NCBI RefSeq assembly: GCF_001662875.1
Contig: NZ_JPVZ01000010.1
Location: forward strand, 62,001 to 126,000
Direction: 5' to 3'
DNA length: 64,000 bases
DNA from: Thalassospira tepidiphila MCCC 1A03514
GTDB lineage: Bacteria > Pseudomonadota > Alphaproteobacteria > Rhodospirillales > Thalassospiraceae
The position numbers and the translations under genes were made by a program. The notes under the pieces are model-generated. The model was not told the DNA's origin, made no database searches, and saw only the letters and a program-made list of their open reading frames with translations. Positions within the stretch are counted from its first letter, which is position 1. Each line of letters starts with the position of its first letter. Shown piece after piece: positions 54,310-63,020 of this stretch.

Positions 54310-55488
54310 ATGCCCCCCATCACCGCCGTTATCATTCTTTATGGACTTGGATTGACCGCCTCGATGCAGGTCGGTCTGATTGGCCCGATTGCACCTGACT
54401 TGCGCGCAAGCTTCGGGCTTAGTCAGGCGGAGTTCGGACTGGTGGCGTCCCTGATCACCGCAGCAGGCGCACTTTGTGCCATACCCGCCGGGGCATGGGC
54501 GGCACGGGCCGGGCTGCGGAGGTCACTCGTCCTTGGCTGCATGATGATGGTTGCGGGCGCGCTGATCTTTGCCACCGCAAGCGTGAGCAGCCTTTTATAT
54601 GTCGGGCGGATTGTCACCAGTGTTGGCTATCTTCTGATTGTTGTCGGCGCGCCAAGCTGGATGGCCGGGTTCAAAAATCCCAAGCTTGTCGCCATGGCCA
54701 TGAGCATCTGGGGCACCTTTATCCCGGTTGGCATTGCGTTGGGCAACTGGGTCAGTGCGGCTGCGGTGACATGGATGGACTGGCGGATCGCTGTTGGGGT
54801 TTGCACCCTGCCGGTTCTGTTTTTGCTGCCGCTTCTTGCCCTGATGGAAAAACCCGAAATCGCAACGGCGCGGCGATCACTTGTTGTCGGGATGGTCGGT
54901 GTTTTGAAATCCCGTTCCGCCCTTCAGGTGGCGCTGACCTTTGGTGCGTTTGCGGGTGCAACGTCGGCCGCTTTGGCGTTCATGCCGGCCATGCTGGCAG
55001 ACAACCTTGATATTGGCATTACGCTGTCGGCCGGGATCATCGGCACAACCGCAATTGCCGGAAATATTGTCGGCAGTGTCGCCGCCGGGACTGTTCTGGG
55101 CCGTGATGTTGCTGGCCGGACCATTCTGATTATATTTTTGCCGATGATGGCGACTGCCATTTCGACCCTCTATGTCAGCACCTCTCTACCGCTTAGCGTC
55201 ACCGCGCTGATTATATTTAACGTCTGTCAGGGCATGGTCGCCGGAACGTGCTTTGCACTTTTGCCAAGGATCGCAAAGGACGGCCTTTCCATGCCCGCCC
55301 TGCAGGGCATGCTAGCCCAGTTCGCCGAGATTTTTGTCGTGCTTGTTCCCCCGTTTGCCGGGGCGATGATCGATCAAAATGGCTGGGCCGGGGCGGCTGT
55401 GGTTCTGGGTGGTTTTTACTTTGCAGGCTTCCTGATTACCCTAAGAAAACCGGGCATGGCAGCCCCCATTAGACAAAATTCATCTTAG
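54310..55488 (+). CDS. MFS transporter
   Basis: The 392-residue protein has twelve likely membrane helices. It starts ITAVIILYGLGLTASMQVGLIGPIAPDLRASFGLSQAEFGLVASLITAAGALCAIPAGAWAARAGLRRSLVLG, which contains the conserved loop 2-3 motif of the major facilitator superfamily. The sequence is loosely like the CynX/NarK-type group. The substrate is unknown. It is near an XRE regulator and a serine hydrolase gene, on the same strand. Confidence 0.88.
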   Translation: MPPITAVIILYGLGLTASMQVGLIGPIAPDLRASFGLSQAEFGLVASLITAAGALCAIPAGAWAARAGLRRSLVLGCMMMVAGALIFATASVSSLLYVGRIVTSVGYLLIVVGAPSWMAGFKNPKLVAMAMSIWGTFIPVGIALGNWVSAAAVTWMDWRIAVGVCTLPVLFLLPLLALMEKPEIATARRSLVVGMVGVLKSRSALQVALTFGAFAGATSAALAFMPAMLADNLDIGITLSAGIIGTTAIAGNIVGSVAAGTVLGRDVAGRTILIIFLPMMATAISTLYVSTSLPLSVTALIIFNVCQGMVAGTCFALLPRIAKDGLSMPALQGMLAQFAEIFVVLVPPFAGAMIDQNGWAGAAVVLGGFYFAGFLITLRKPGMAAPIRQNSS

Positions 55489-55574
55489 AACTATACGATA
55501 CGATGGCTTGACCTGTCCGGCGAAGCAGGCGACCCTTCCCTCCCACACAAATCAAAAAGATTCAGGGAAGTGGA

Positions 55575-57032
55575 ATGCATTTGATCAAAGCCATCTTTAT
55601 CGGACTGGTATTGATCGGCATTTCCGTTCTTGCTGTCTTCTTCATCTGGCTGGCCCCGGTGGGGGCTGCCTATAGCGCCAAGATCATGTGCTCCGCCATT
55701 TTTGTCGATGGCCTGACCTCCACACGGGCGCGCGATGTTGATGTTCTGGCCGACAACAATGCCCTTTTATCCCTGATCACCACCAATGTGGATCTGCGCA
55801 ACCAGACTGTCAGTGCGCATGCCTTCGGGTTCCGCAAACGGTTTGCCGTTTATCGCCCCAACCTTGGCTGCACGCTGGCCGACGATCTGGATCATGTCGC
55901 CCAGTTGCGCAATTCGACCCCGGTGATGCGACCGGTCACACCGCGCCCGCTTCTGACGACACCGCCACCCGCCAATGTTGACCGCCGCGCTCTTAACAAC
56001 ATCCTGTTTGACGTCATGGATGAGCCGGGCCTGCATCCGGAACGGCGGACACGTGCGGTGGTGATCTTGCATGATGGCAAGGTGGTCGCGGAACGCTATG
56101 CCGCGGGCATAACAGCCGACACGCCGCTGCCCGGCTGGTCGATGACCAAAAGCGTTTTCAACGTCATCCTCGGTCGCATGCAGTTCGAAGGCATGATGCC
56201 CGACATCCAGGACCCGGTCCTGATCAACGAATGGCAGGCAGAGCCAAACGACCCGCGTGCAACCATCAATTACGATGATCTGCTTCGCATGCGAAGCGGC
56301 CTTGAGTTCGACGAAAGCTACGCCAATCCGCTATCAGACGTGGTGCAGATGCTGTTTATCGAACCTGCGGCGGCGGGCTATGCGGTATCCATGCCGCTGG
56401 AAAACACGCCGGGCAGTGATTTCGCCTATAATTCCGGGGCAAGCAACATCCTGTCAGCGGCCATTCGTAATCTGAGCGGGTCACGTTCGACCTATCTCAG
56501 CCGACCGACAGAACTTCTGTTCCGTCCGCTTGGCATGAGCAGTGCGGTGATCGAAACCGACCCGGAAGGCTATTTTATCGCCTCAAGCTTCATGCATGCA
56601 TCCGCACGCGACTGGGCCAAGATTGGTCAGCTGTTCCTGCAAGATGGCGTTTGGGAGGGGGAGCGCCTGCTGCCCGAGGGATGGGTCGGATATTCCACCA
56701 GCCCCGCCGCAGAAGACCCTTATGGCCTTTATGGCGCACATTGGTGGATTGATCTGCCGGGCAGCCGAAACGAGGATGGCACCCCCCGTAATGACGTGCC
56801 GCAGATCCCCGAGGACGCCTATTTCGCGCTTGGTCATGATGGCCAGTCGCTTACCGTCATTCCATCCAGAAACCTCGTGGTGGCGCGTTTCGGGGTCACC
56901 CGCAATTCCGATGCGTTCAAGCTGCGTCAGTTCATTGCCGATCTGAGTACCATTTTCCCGGCGACTTCAGATGCCCCGGCGGATGCGCCGATCGGATCGG
57001 ACGCCACAACGACCGGGGCAAATGACGGCTGA
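55575..57032 (+). CDS. Serine hydrolase, beta-lactamase class C fold
   Basis: The 485-residue protein has an N-terminal membrane anchor (AIFIGLVLIGISVLAVFFIWLAP). Its catalytic domain has SMTK (S189, K192), a Tyr motif YNSGASN and a C-terminal FALGHDGQS standing in for the KTG box. The pattern is like 6-aminohexanoate-dimer hydrolase/esterase relatives rather than a true cephalosporinase. It is probably membrane-tethered facing the periplasm. The substrate is unknown. Confidence 0.86.
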   Translation: MHLIKAIFIGLVLIGISVLAVFFIWLAPVGAAYSAKIMCSAIFVDGLTSTRARDVDVLADNNALLSLITTNVDLRNQTVSAHAFGFRKRFAVYRPNLGCTLADDLDHVAQLRNSTPVMRPVTPRPLLTTPPPANVDRRALNNILFDVMDEPGLHPERRTRAVVILHDGKVVAERYAAGITADTPLPGWSMTKSVFNVILGRMQFEGMMPDIQDPVLINEWQAEPNDPRATINYDDLLRMRSGLEFDESYANPLSDVVQMLFIEPAAAGYAVSMPLENTPGSDFAYNSGASNILSAAIRNLSGSRSTYLSRPTELLFRPLGMSSAVIETDPEGYFIASSFMHASARDWAKIGQLFLQDGVWEGERLLPEGWVGYSTSPAAEDPYGLYGAHWWIDLPGSRNEDGTPRNDVPQIPEDAYFALGHDGQSLTVIPSRNLVVARFGVTRNSDAFKLRQFIADLSTIFPATSDAPADAPIGSDATTTGANDG

Positions 57033-57050
57033 TTGCGCCAGTTGGTGTAA

Positions 57051-58325
57051 TCACAAAAGACCTGTCAGATACCCAACCAGAGCACCAGCACCAACCACGG
57101 CCCAGACCGGGGCAATCCGCCATTGCAGGATTGCGAAAACCAAAATCACGCACCCGATATCAAAGATATCAAGATTTGCACCGGTCCAGATCGGGTCATA
57201 CAACACCGCCGCCAAAAGGCCGACCACGGCGGCATTGACCCCCATCAATCCGGCCCGCATTGACGGGATATGCCGCATACGATCCCAGAACGGCAAAAGC
57301 CCCACCACCAATAACCATGCAGGCAGGAAAATCGCGATCAATGTCACAAGGGATGTGGTGGCACTGACCAAAAGTCCCGTACCACCAGACCCGGTATGAA
57401 GGGCTGCCCCCAAATAGGCGGCAAAGGTAAAGATCGGACCGGGCACGGCCTGGGTTGCGCCATATCCCGCAAGGAAAGTCTCGGCATCAACCCAGCCCGG
57501 TGTCACCACGGCATTTTGCAACAGGGGCAAAACCACATGCCCGCCACCAAACACCAGAGCACCACTGCGATAAAAGCCATCAATCACGGCAAAAAGCCCG
57601 GTGGAATCAAGCTTTGCCAAAATGGGCAACAGAACAAGCAGAGTAAAAAATGCGCAAAGGGCCGCAACAGCCCCCTTGGCCGAACGTCGCACAGGGCCGG
57701 GATCGGCATCCGCGCCCACCTTGTCCCGAAGCATCAAAAAGCCCGCCAGCATCCCGCCAAGGATGACGCCAAACTGCGCCATCACCGTTTCACTGGCAAT
57801 CATGATAGCCGCGGCCAACACGGCAAGAAGGGCACGCGGAACATCCGGACACAGGCTGCGCGCCATGCCAAGCAGCGCATGCAGGACAACCCCGACCGCA
57901 ACCAGTTTAAGGCCGCGAATGATCCCCTCGACCGCGCCAAGATCAAATCCGACAAACGCCATGCCAAGGGCGGCCAGCACAATCGCGGATGGCATGGTAA
58001 ATCCAAGCCAGGCAACCAGTGATCCGCGCAAACCACCAAGCGCCATGCCAATGCCCATACCAACCTGCGAACTGGCAGGTCCCGGCACGAACTGGCAAAG
58101 TGCCACCAGATCGGCATAGCGCACATCACTCAGCCATTTGCGGCGCGCGACAAACTCTTCACGGAAATAGCCGATATGCGCAACCGGCCCGCCAAAACTG
58201 GTCAAGCCAAGACGCAGAAAGATCAGGAAGATTTGCCAAAGACCAACACCGCCAATCGGCAATGAAGGAGCCTTGTTATCTGTGGAATTTTTTGTGGTTT
58301 TGTTGTGTGGCGTTGCGTTTGGCAT
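57051..58325 (-). CDS. chrA: Chromate transporter ChrA
   Basis: The start is the ATG at 58325, with AGGA upstream. The 424-residue long-form CHR protein has two homologous halves: FLIFLRLGLTSFGGPVAHIGYFREEFV...LVALCQFVPGPASSQVGMGIG and FGGGHVVLPLLQNAVV...GYGATQAVPGPIFTFAAYLG. It carries chromate or related oxyanions across the inner membrane. It is convergent with the hydrolase gene and downstream of amn on the same strand. Confidence 0.94.
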   Translation of the reverse strand: MPNATPHNKTTKNSTDNKAPSLPIGGVGLWQIFLIFLRLGLTSFGGPVAHIGYFREEFVARRKWLSDVRYADLVALCQFVPGPASSQVGMGIGMALGGLRGSLVAWLGFTMPSAIVLAALGMAFVGFDLGAVEGIIRGLKLVAVGVVLHALLGMARSLCPDVPRALLAVLAAAIMIASETVMAQFGVILGGMLAGFLMLRDKVGADADPGPVRRSAKGAVAALCAFFTLLVLLPILAKLDSTGLFAVIDGFYRSGALVFGGGHVVLPLLQNAVVTPGWVDAETFLAGYGATQAVPGPIFTFAAYLGAALHTGSGGTGLLVSATTSLVTLIAIFLPAWLLVVGLLPFWDRMRHIPSMRAGLMGVNAAVVGLLAAVLYDPIWTGANLDIFDIGCVILVFAILQWRIAPVWAVVGAGALVGYLTGLL

Positions 58326-58430
58326 GTGATTGTCCTGCCCTACCCCTGATTTTGCCTGACCATACGCAATCGCACAAAGGCGGCAAAGCCAAAATCGGGA
58401 CCACAGCCATTCGTCACAATTCCATAACAA

Positions 58431-58465
58431 AACCCCGCCTGTGGCGATCTGCCGCAGGCGGGGTT
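58431..58465 (-). terminator. Terminator after amn
   Basis: A 15-bp stem (58431-58445 with 58451-58465, one T-G pair) with a GATCT loop lies 20 bases past the amn stop. On the minus strand it ends in GGGGTTTTG, and T's also follow on the plus side. It isolates amn from chrA. Confidence 0.9.
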
Positions 58466-58485
58466 TTGGTGTGATCATTCACGCC

Positions 58486-59961
58486 TTAGCGGAAGGCTGG
58501 TTCGTCCAGGGAACGCAATTTGCGCGAATGGAGCTGATTGACGTCCTGACGGAGCGTATCAATCGTATCCAGACCCACCTGCAAATGCTGACCTATACGC
58601 TGGCGATAGAAATTGTTCGCCATACCGGGCAGCTTCAATTCGCCGTGGACTGGTTTGTCCGACACACACAAAAGCGTGCCATACGGTACCCGGAACCGGA
58701 AACCGTTGGCAGCAATGGTCGCACTTTCCATATCGACTGCGATGGCACGTGACTGGTTGAGGCGAACAAACAGTTCGCTATACCGCAGTTCCCAGTTCCG
58801 GTTATCGGTGGTTGCCACCGTGCCGGTCCGCATGCGCGCCTTCATTTCACGGCCCTTAAGGCCGGTGATTTTTGTGACCGAATCTGCCAGGGCGACCTGC
58901 ACCTCGGCAATTGGCGGCACCGGAATCCACAGCGGCAGGTCCGAATCAAGCACGTGATCGTCACGGACATAGCCATGTGCCAGAACATAATCGCCAAGCA
59001 GCTGGCTACGTCGCAATCCGGCACAGTGCCCCAACATCAACCAACAATGCGGCCTCAGAACGGCGATATGGTCGGTTGCCGTTTTGGCGTTCGACGGCCC
59101 CACACCGATATTGACCAGCGTGACACCAAGACCATCTTCGCGGATCAGATGATAGGATGGCATCTGCGGCAGTTGTTTGACCGCCTCACCGCTTTCAACC
59201 CAGCCCTTGGGCGCGTTTTTGCGCACGCTGACTTTCGGCCCCGGCTCGACAAATGCGACATAGGGGCTTTTCGGGTCATCAAGCTGTGCCTTGGCGAATT
59301 CGATGAATTCATCGACATAGCGCTGATAGTTGGTGAACAGAACGAACTTCTGGAAATGTTCGGGGGCTGTTGCCGTGTAGTGACGCAGGCGTGCCAGAGA
59401 ATAATCCACACGTTCACCGGAAAACAGCGACAATGGCTTTGGCCCCGGGGTCGCGTTCGCGCCGTAATGAACGCCATTGGCGATATCATCATCGGTCCGC
59501 GCCAGATCGGGCATATCAAAAATCAGCTGCATCGGGCGGATATCATTCGGACCGATACTGTCCGTCGCCGTTTCAACCAGAAACGGCAACGGGATCGGAC
59601 GGTCCGACACCCCCACCACGACCGGAACGTCATGGTTTTTGAGCAGAAGTTCGATCTGCTCGCGGTAATATTCTTCAAACAGGTCGGGCCGGGTCAAGGT
59701 CGTTCCATAAACACCCGGATCGCGCGGTGCGCCAAATGACAGGGTGCTTTCGACATGCAGCTTTTCCGGCGGCACTTCGATGCCGAGATACGGATAATAC
59801 GCACGTATCGGAGAAGATTGTTGGCCTTGACCGAAACGGTTAAAGGCCTCTTGGACGGCATTGGCACCGGTCGCATAAATATCCTTGATGCGCGCAAGTG
59901 CCCGGTCGGCGTCCGTGAATTCAAACAGATCGCGTACCGATCCATGGACTTCTGAAACCAT
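58486..59961 (-). CDS. amn: AMP nucleosidase
   Basis: The 491-residue enzyme starts after AAGGAG and splits AMP into adenine and ribose 5-phosphate. It has an N-terminal regulatory domain and a C-terminal nucleoside-phosphorylase-like fold (VTLVNIGVGPSNAKTATDHIAVLRPHCWLMLGHCAGLR, then AVDMESATIAANGFRFRVPYGTLLCVSDKP). The length matches E. coli Amn (about 484). It is followed by a strong terminator. Confidence 0.95.
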   Translation of the reverse strand: MVSEVHGSVRDLFEFTDADRALARIKDIYATGANAVQEAFNRFGQGQQSSPIRAYYPYLGIEVPPEKLHVESTLSFGAPRDPGVYGTTLTRPDLFEEYYREQIELLLKNHDVPVVVGVSDRPIPLPFLVETATDSIGPNDIRPMQLIFDMPDLARTDDDIANGVHYGANATPGPKPLSLFSGERVDYSLARLRHYTATAPEHFQKFVLFTNYQRYVDEFIEFAKAQLDDPKSPYVAFVEPGPKVSVRKNAPKGWVESGEAVKQLPQMPSYHLIREDGLGVTLVNIGVGPSNAKTATDHIAVLRPHCWLMLGHCAGLRRSQLLGDYVLAHGYVRDDHVLDSDLPLWIPVPPIAEVQVALADSVTKITGLKGREMKARMRTGTVATTDNRNWELRYSELFVRLNQSRAIAVDMESATIAANGFRFRVPYGTLLCVSDKPVHGELKLPGMANNFYRQRIGQHLQVGLDTIDTLRQDVNQLHSRKLRSLDEPAFR

Positions 59962-60323
59962 ATTGGTTGCTCCTTTTTGTTATTGTTGTTTGGGTCTTTT
60001 GCCAGATCACGAAGCATAAAACAGCGACGGATCAATGACAAAACCCCTTGGAGCGAGAGATTTATCACCGCTCGCCCGGCTTCTGACAACCGAAAACTTT
60101 GCCATCACTTTCAATCCAGACGTCAAAACGGCTGATTTGTGGATATCGGAAAGTTTATAATTCGCACCTTTCCCGGCATTTTCAGAAACTTATGAAATAT
60201 ATGTCGGGTCTATTTTCAAAAATTCCAAATGACAGTTTTGAGGAGACCGTCATAACCCGCAAGGTCTGCACACAAAGCGGGCGGCGTGAAACGGCTGGTA
60301 ATTTGAAAACAGGGCAAAAAAAA
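59962..60323. other. Intergenic region, no supported gene
   Basis: This gap carries the upstream region of amn (right to left). A plus-strand frame at 60099-60377 has no ribosome site, an odd composition and runs over a terminator, so it is not called. I saw no repeat or RNA motif. Confidence 0.45.
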
Positions 60324-60350
60324 TGCCGAAACCGGGGGACGGTTTCGGCA
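60316..60350 (-). terminator. Strong terminator of the sigma/anti-sigma operon
   Basis: An 11-bp perfect stem TGCCGAAACCG (60324-60334)/CGGTTTCGGCA (60340-60350) is followed on the minus strand by eight T's (60323-60316). It is 125 bases after the last stop. Confidence 0.9.
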
Positions 60351-60474
60351 ATTTCAGGGAAGGGCCTTAGACGTTGAGGGAAAAGACGATCAACCCTGAT
60401 GTACTGTATTTATATGACCAATGGTCATTTATGTCAATTCTATTTGTTCACAGGTGGCATTTTGCGGTTCCGCG

Positions 60475-60717
60475 CTATGCCAGGACATCTGCCTCCTCGG
60501 CGATGCGCTGTAACTTTTCGAGTCGTCTTCGCGCAGAATTGTCGGTTGCCCATCGATCACCAACTTCGGTGACTTCAAGCTTGTTAACAATCTTGGCAGC
60601 GCGCGGGTCACTCTCGACCAGACTTTCGATGTCCTGTTTTTCTTCGTCGTCTTCAAGCGTCCCGCGTACATAGCCAAGAATGTGATCTTTGCCATATATC
60701 GCAAGAACCAGGCTCAT
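60475..60717 (-). CDS. Small soluble anti-sigma-factor-like protein
   Basis: The start is the ATG at 60717, one base past the sigma-gene stop. The 80-residue acidic protein has no membrane helix. Its middle, YVRGTLEDDEEKQDIESLVESDPRAAKIVNKLE, resembles the helical ASD fold of anti-sigma factors (Y-x-G-x-L-x(n)-E-x(n)-DP pattern); the rest is helical with an alkaline tail RRRLEKLQRIAEEA. It lacks the NepR signature. By position it should bind the sigma factor, but this is an inference. Confidence 0.75.
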   Translation of the reverse strand: MSLVLAIYGKDHILGYVRGTLEDDEEKQDIESLVESDPRAAKIVNKLEVTEVGDRWATDNSARRRLEKLQRIAEEADVLA

Positions 60718-60718
60718 A

Positions 60719-61246
60719 TCATGCGGCCTCCGAGACATAACGTGATGCGTGTTCACGGGCTTCGATTCGACCAACCGATGCGCGCAGCTTGCGGCGTGCA
60801 CGGCCAACACGGGATTTGACCGTGCCAATCTCGACACACATTTGATCGGCAGCATCCTGATAGGACACATCGTCAACAGCGGTCAGCATGATCGCTTCGC
60901 GTTCCTGGGCTGGCAGATCTTCAAGCACACGGTCAGCATCACGAAGCTGCAAACGCGCCATCTGATTGCTGCCATGGCCATAGACGTCGCCAAGATCATC
61001 CCAGTCGACCTGCGGGCCACGCGTTTTTTCACGACGTTTTCCGGAAATGAACGTGTTGAACAGAATACGGTGCAACCAAGCCTTGAGGCTGGTGCCTTCT
61101 TCGAACTGGTCCTTTTTGCTGATGGCTTTCAACAGCGTGTCCTGGACCAGATCCTGAGCCATGTCGTTGCTGCCGGTCAGACGATATGCATGACGGCGCA
61201 GTGCAGGCACATGGTTTTCGATTTCGTTCATCACTTGTTCAGACAT
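60719..61246 (-). CDS. ECF sigma factor, EcfG-like
   Basis: The start is the ATG at 61246, after AAGGAGG. The 175-residue protein has sigma region 2 (LRRHAYRLTGSNDMAQDLVQDTLLKAISKKDQFEEGTSLKAWLHRILFNTFIS) and region 4 (LEDLPAQEREAIMLTAVDDVSYQDAADQMCVEIGTVKSRVGRARRKL). The wording of both regions is close to EcfG, the general-stress sigma factor of alphaproteobacteria. Nearby genes have EcfG-type promoters. PhyR and NepR are not in the window, so this may be a second EcfG-like factor with its own small partner. Confidence 0.9.
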   Translation of the reverse strand: MSEQVMNEIENHVPALRRHAYRLTGSNDMAQDLVQDTLLKAISKKDQFEEGTSLKAWLHRILFNTFISGKRREKTRGPQVDWDDLGDVYGHGSNQMARLQLRDADRVLEDLPAQEREAIMLTAVDDVSYQDAADQMCVEIGTVKSRVGRARRKLRASVGRIEAREHASRYVSEAA

Positions 61247-61408
61247 CACAACCTCCTTGTTCGGATGTCCTGACCCTAACAAACGAAAATAAAATTTAAA
61301 GTAAAATCGTATGTTTCACTTAGGCAATACAGGTATCTCACCCAATATACATAGATACACCAACAGACTTACTTCACTCTCATTAATCAACATCCTCAAT
61401 ATACCTTA

Positions 61409-61434
61409 GGAACTCATTATAATTACTTTACGTT
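61409..61434 (+). promoter_or_regulatory. EcfG-type promoter upstream of the RHH gene
   Basis: GGAAC (61409-61413), 17 bases, CGTT (61431-61434) fits the alphaproteobacterial general-stress promoter (GGAAC-N16/17-CGTT). It reads toward the RHH gene at 61591. Confidence 0.6.
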
Positions 61435-61508
61435 ACTTACGCCCATGTCCTCAGTTACGTCGATTCAGCAAGATGGTTGTGTTACGGAGAAAACAGCGGT
61501 AACGTAAC
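61428..61508 (+). repeat. Cluster of GTTACG repeats in the RHH leader
   Basis: Short copies of GTTACG/TTACG appear at 61428-61441 (TTACGTTACTTACG), 61454-61459 and 61481-61486; 61499-61508 holds the inverted form GTAACGTAAC. They lie between the EcfG-type promoter and the RHH gene, where an RHH protein could bind. Confidence 0.45.
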
Positions 61509-61590
61509 TTACTCCAAAATTTTGGAACGCTTTGATTTTCAACGGCTTCGGACGGTTTTAAGAACCTCTGAAATTTACAGGAAACCCCAC

Positions 61591-61800
61591 GTGCCTACGT
61601 CGAAGAGAACAGAAAAGCTCCAGATCATGCTCGATGATGAAGAACTGAAATTCATCGATGACTGGCGGTTTGACCATCGGATGCCGACCCGAGCTGCCGC
61701 AATCCGCGAGCTCATTCGTCGTGGCCTCGTCGCAGAAGACGTCGATGACCCCGAAACCGAGGGCAAAAGCACCACAGATTTCCGCATCGAGACGGAATAA
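61591..61800 (+). CDS. Ribbon-helix-helix (CopG-like) protein
   Basis: The start is the GTG at 61591 (AGGA upstream); the longer frame from a TTG adds 38 unlike residues. The 69-residue protein has an RHH fold (EKLQIMLDDEELKFIDDWRFDHRMPTRAAAIRELIRRGL, residues 8-46) and an acidic tail. It would be a dimeric DNA-binding protein. No toxin gene follows, so it is not a toxin-antitoxin pair. The promoter and repeat cluster upstream suggest stress induction and autoregulation. Confidence 0.85.
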   Translation: MPTSKRTEKLQIMLDDEELKFIDDWRFDHRMPTRAAAIRELIRRGLVAEDVDDPETEGKSTTDFRIETE

Positions 61801-61820
61801 AAAATTCGATTTTTCCAAAA

Positions 61821-61851
61821 AAAAGACCCGGCGAACGGCCGGGCCTTTTTT
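61821..61851 (+). terminator. Terminator after the RHH gene
   Basis: A stem AAAAG-A-CCCGGC (61821-61832) pairs with GCCGGG-C-CTTTT (61838-61849) around GAACG, with one mismatch, in a run of A's and T's. It is 20 bases past the RHH stop and can also serve the convergent DedA-like gene. Confidence 0.8.
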
Positions 61852-61876
61852 ATTTGGGCGTGTTTTCGGACCAATT

Positions 61877-62458
61877 TCAGGTCGCATCTTGCGGTAAATC
61901 GGGTTTGCGCCCCTCAAATATGCGGGCGATTCCTGCACCAAATCCCAGAACCAGCAACCACAATCCATAATATCGGATCGCGCGCGATGCCGTTATCGCA
62001 ATCAGAAACAACCAGATCGGATAGGATGTCGCCCCTGCGGCCAGGGCTGCAAGCTGCATCGGGACCGGTGTAATACTGATTGCAAAGACCACCCAGAATC
62101 CGCCTTCGGCAAATCGGCCTTCCAGATCTTCGAATTCCTGCTGCCCGCCGACCAGGTCAATAAGCGGCTGGGCAAGGTCATCAAACAAAACCCACGCCAA
62201 AAGATATAAGGCCACGGCACCCAACACACTGCCTGCCAGTGTTACGGATGCCACAATAAACCCGCGCGTCCGTGAAGCCGCCATGATCGGGGCAACGATG
62301 ACTTCGATCGGAATCGGGATGATTGTGGTTTCAAGAAACGACGCGACCGATATCCCCCCAAGTCCCTTGCGTCCCTCTGCAAGTTTGGCGAGGCGGGACT
62401 TGGCATATGCCAACCCGTTTTTTATGCGCATTCCTGTTTTTTGATTGTCGCCCGACAT
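61877..62458 (-). CDS. DedA/VTT-type membrane protein (YqaA-like)
   Basis: The 193-residue protein has the VTT domain: LAEGRKGLGGISVASFLETTIIPIPIEVIVAPIMAAS (with the E-P motif of the re-entrant loop), FAEGGFWVVFAISITPVPMQLAALAAGATSYPIWLF and a conserved basic residue R163 in the last loop (TASRAIRYYG). Family members move lipids or keep the membrane potential. A second frame upstream is absent; ribosome site GGATCA precedes the ATG at 62458. It is convergent with the RHH gene. Confidence 0.88.
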   Translation of the reverse strand: MSGDNQKTGMRIKNGLAYAKSRLAKLAEGRKGLGGISVASFLETTIIPIPIEVIVAPIMAASRTRGFIVASVTLAGSVLGAVALYLLAWVLFDDLAQPLIDLVGGQQEFEDLEGRFAEGGFWVVFAISITPVPMQLAALAAGATSYPIWLFLIAITASRAIRYYGLWLLVLGFGAGIARIFEGRKPDLPQDAT

Positions 62459-62484
62459 ATTCTGATCCTTGTTGGCGGTCCTGC

Positions 62485-62525
62485 CCCAAAATAAAAGCAG
62501 CCCGCCCGAAACCGGGCGGGCTGCT
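62485..62525 (-). terminator. Terminator after the acidic-protein gene
   Basis: A 13-bp perfect stem (62496-62508 with 62513-62525) with a 4-base loop is followed on the minus strand by TTTATTTTGGGG. It is 39 bases past the stop. Confidence 0.9.
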
Positions 62526-62564
62526 AACCTCGGACGTCATCCGCCGAGTTCAGGTTGTGACGTC

Positions 62565-63020
62565 TTATTCGGCGGTCTGAGTATCCGAGATGGCCTTCTG
62601 CGCATCTTCAAGCGCATTTACTGTATTGGCCTTTACATCTTCCCAGGTATCCGCAGATGCATCCTTGGCATTTTCCAGGGCATCGCTCAGCTCATCGCTT
62701 GCGCTGTCCCAGGCCTCAGCCATTTCTTCGACAGCATCTTCGCTGTCATCTTTAACTTCGGCAGAAACCTCGTCGTATTGTTCGCCAAGCTGTTTGGATT
62801 TGGCATCAACCCAGGCAAGGAAGTCTTCTTTCTGCTCGAACGTAAAGTCTTTGGCTTCTTCATACTGGGCTGCAATTTCGTTGCCCAGCTCATTGACGTC
62901 GGACTTCACTGCATCGTCGGTCGCCATGGTGTCCGAGCTGTCAGACCCGGCATAAGCCGGCGCCATTACAGAAACAGACATAAGTACAGTACCGATCATC
63001 AGCATATTCTTGTTCAACAT
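62565..63020 (-). CDS. Secreted acidic helical protein of unknown function
   Basis: The start is the ATG at 63020 (AAGGAGGTTGTG before it, the same leader as the sigma gene). The 151-residue protein has a signal peptide (MLMIGTVLMSVSVMAPAYA, cleavage near 24) and a strongly acidic, repetitive helical mature part: about ten E/D-rich 11-residue-like turns (EEMAEAWDSASDELSDALENAKDASADTWEDVK). No cysteine is present. It recalls LEA-like or apolipoprotein-like stress proteins, but I recognise no family. An EcfG-type promoter lies upstream. Confidence 0.85.
   Translation of the reverse strand: MLNKNMLMIGTVLMSVSVMAPAYAGSDSSDTMATDDAVKSDVNELGNEIAAQYEEAKDFTFEQKEDFLAWVDAKSKQLGEQYDEVSAEVKDDSEDAVEEMAEAWDSASDELSDALENAKDASADTWEDVKANTVNALEDAQKAISDTQTAE

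Noticed and set aside
55575-57032. True antibiotic beta-lactamase
   Set aside because: The third motif is GHDGQ rather than KTG/KSG, and an N-terminal anchor is present; it is better read as a general serine hydrolase of this fold.
60099-60377. 92-residue frame in the amn upstream gap
   Set aside because: It has no ribosome site, an unusual composition and runs through the strong sigma-operon terminator.
61523-61550. A further GGAAC just before the RHH gene
   Set aside because: No CGTT follows at 16 or 17 bases, so it is not counted as an EcfG-type promoter.
61591-61800. RHH gene as the antitoxin of a toxin-antitoxin pair
   Set aside because: A terminator follows directly and no toxin-sized frame lies downstream on the same strand.
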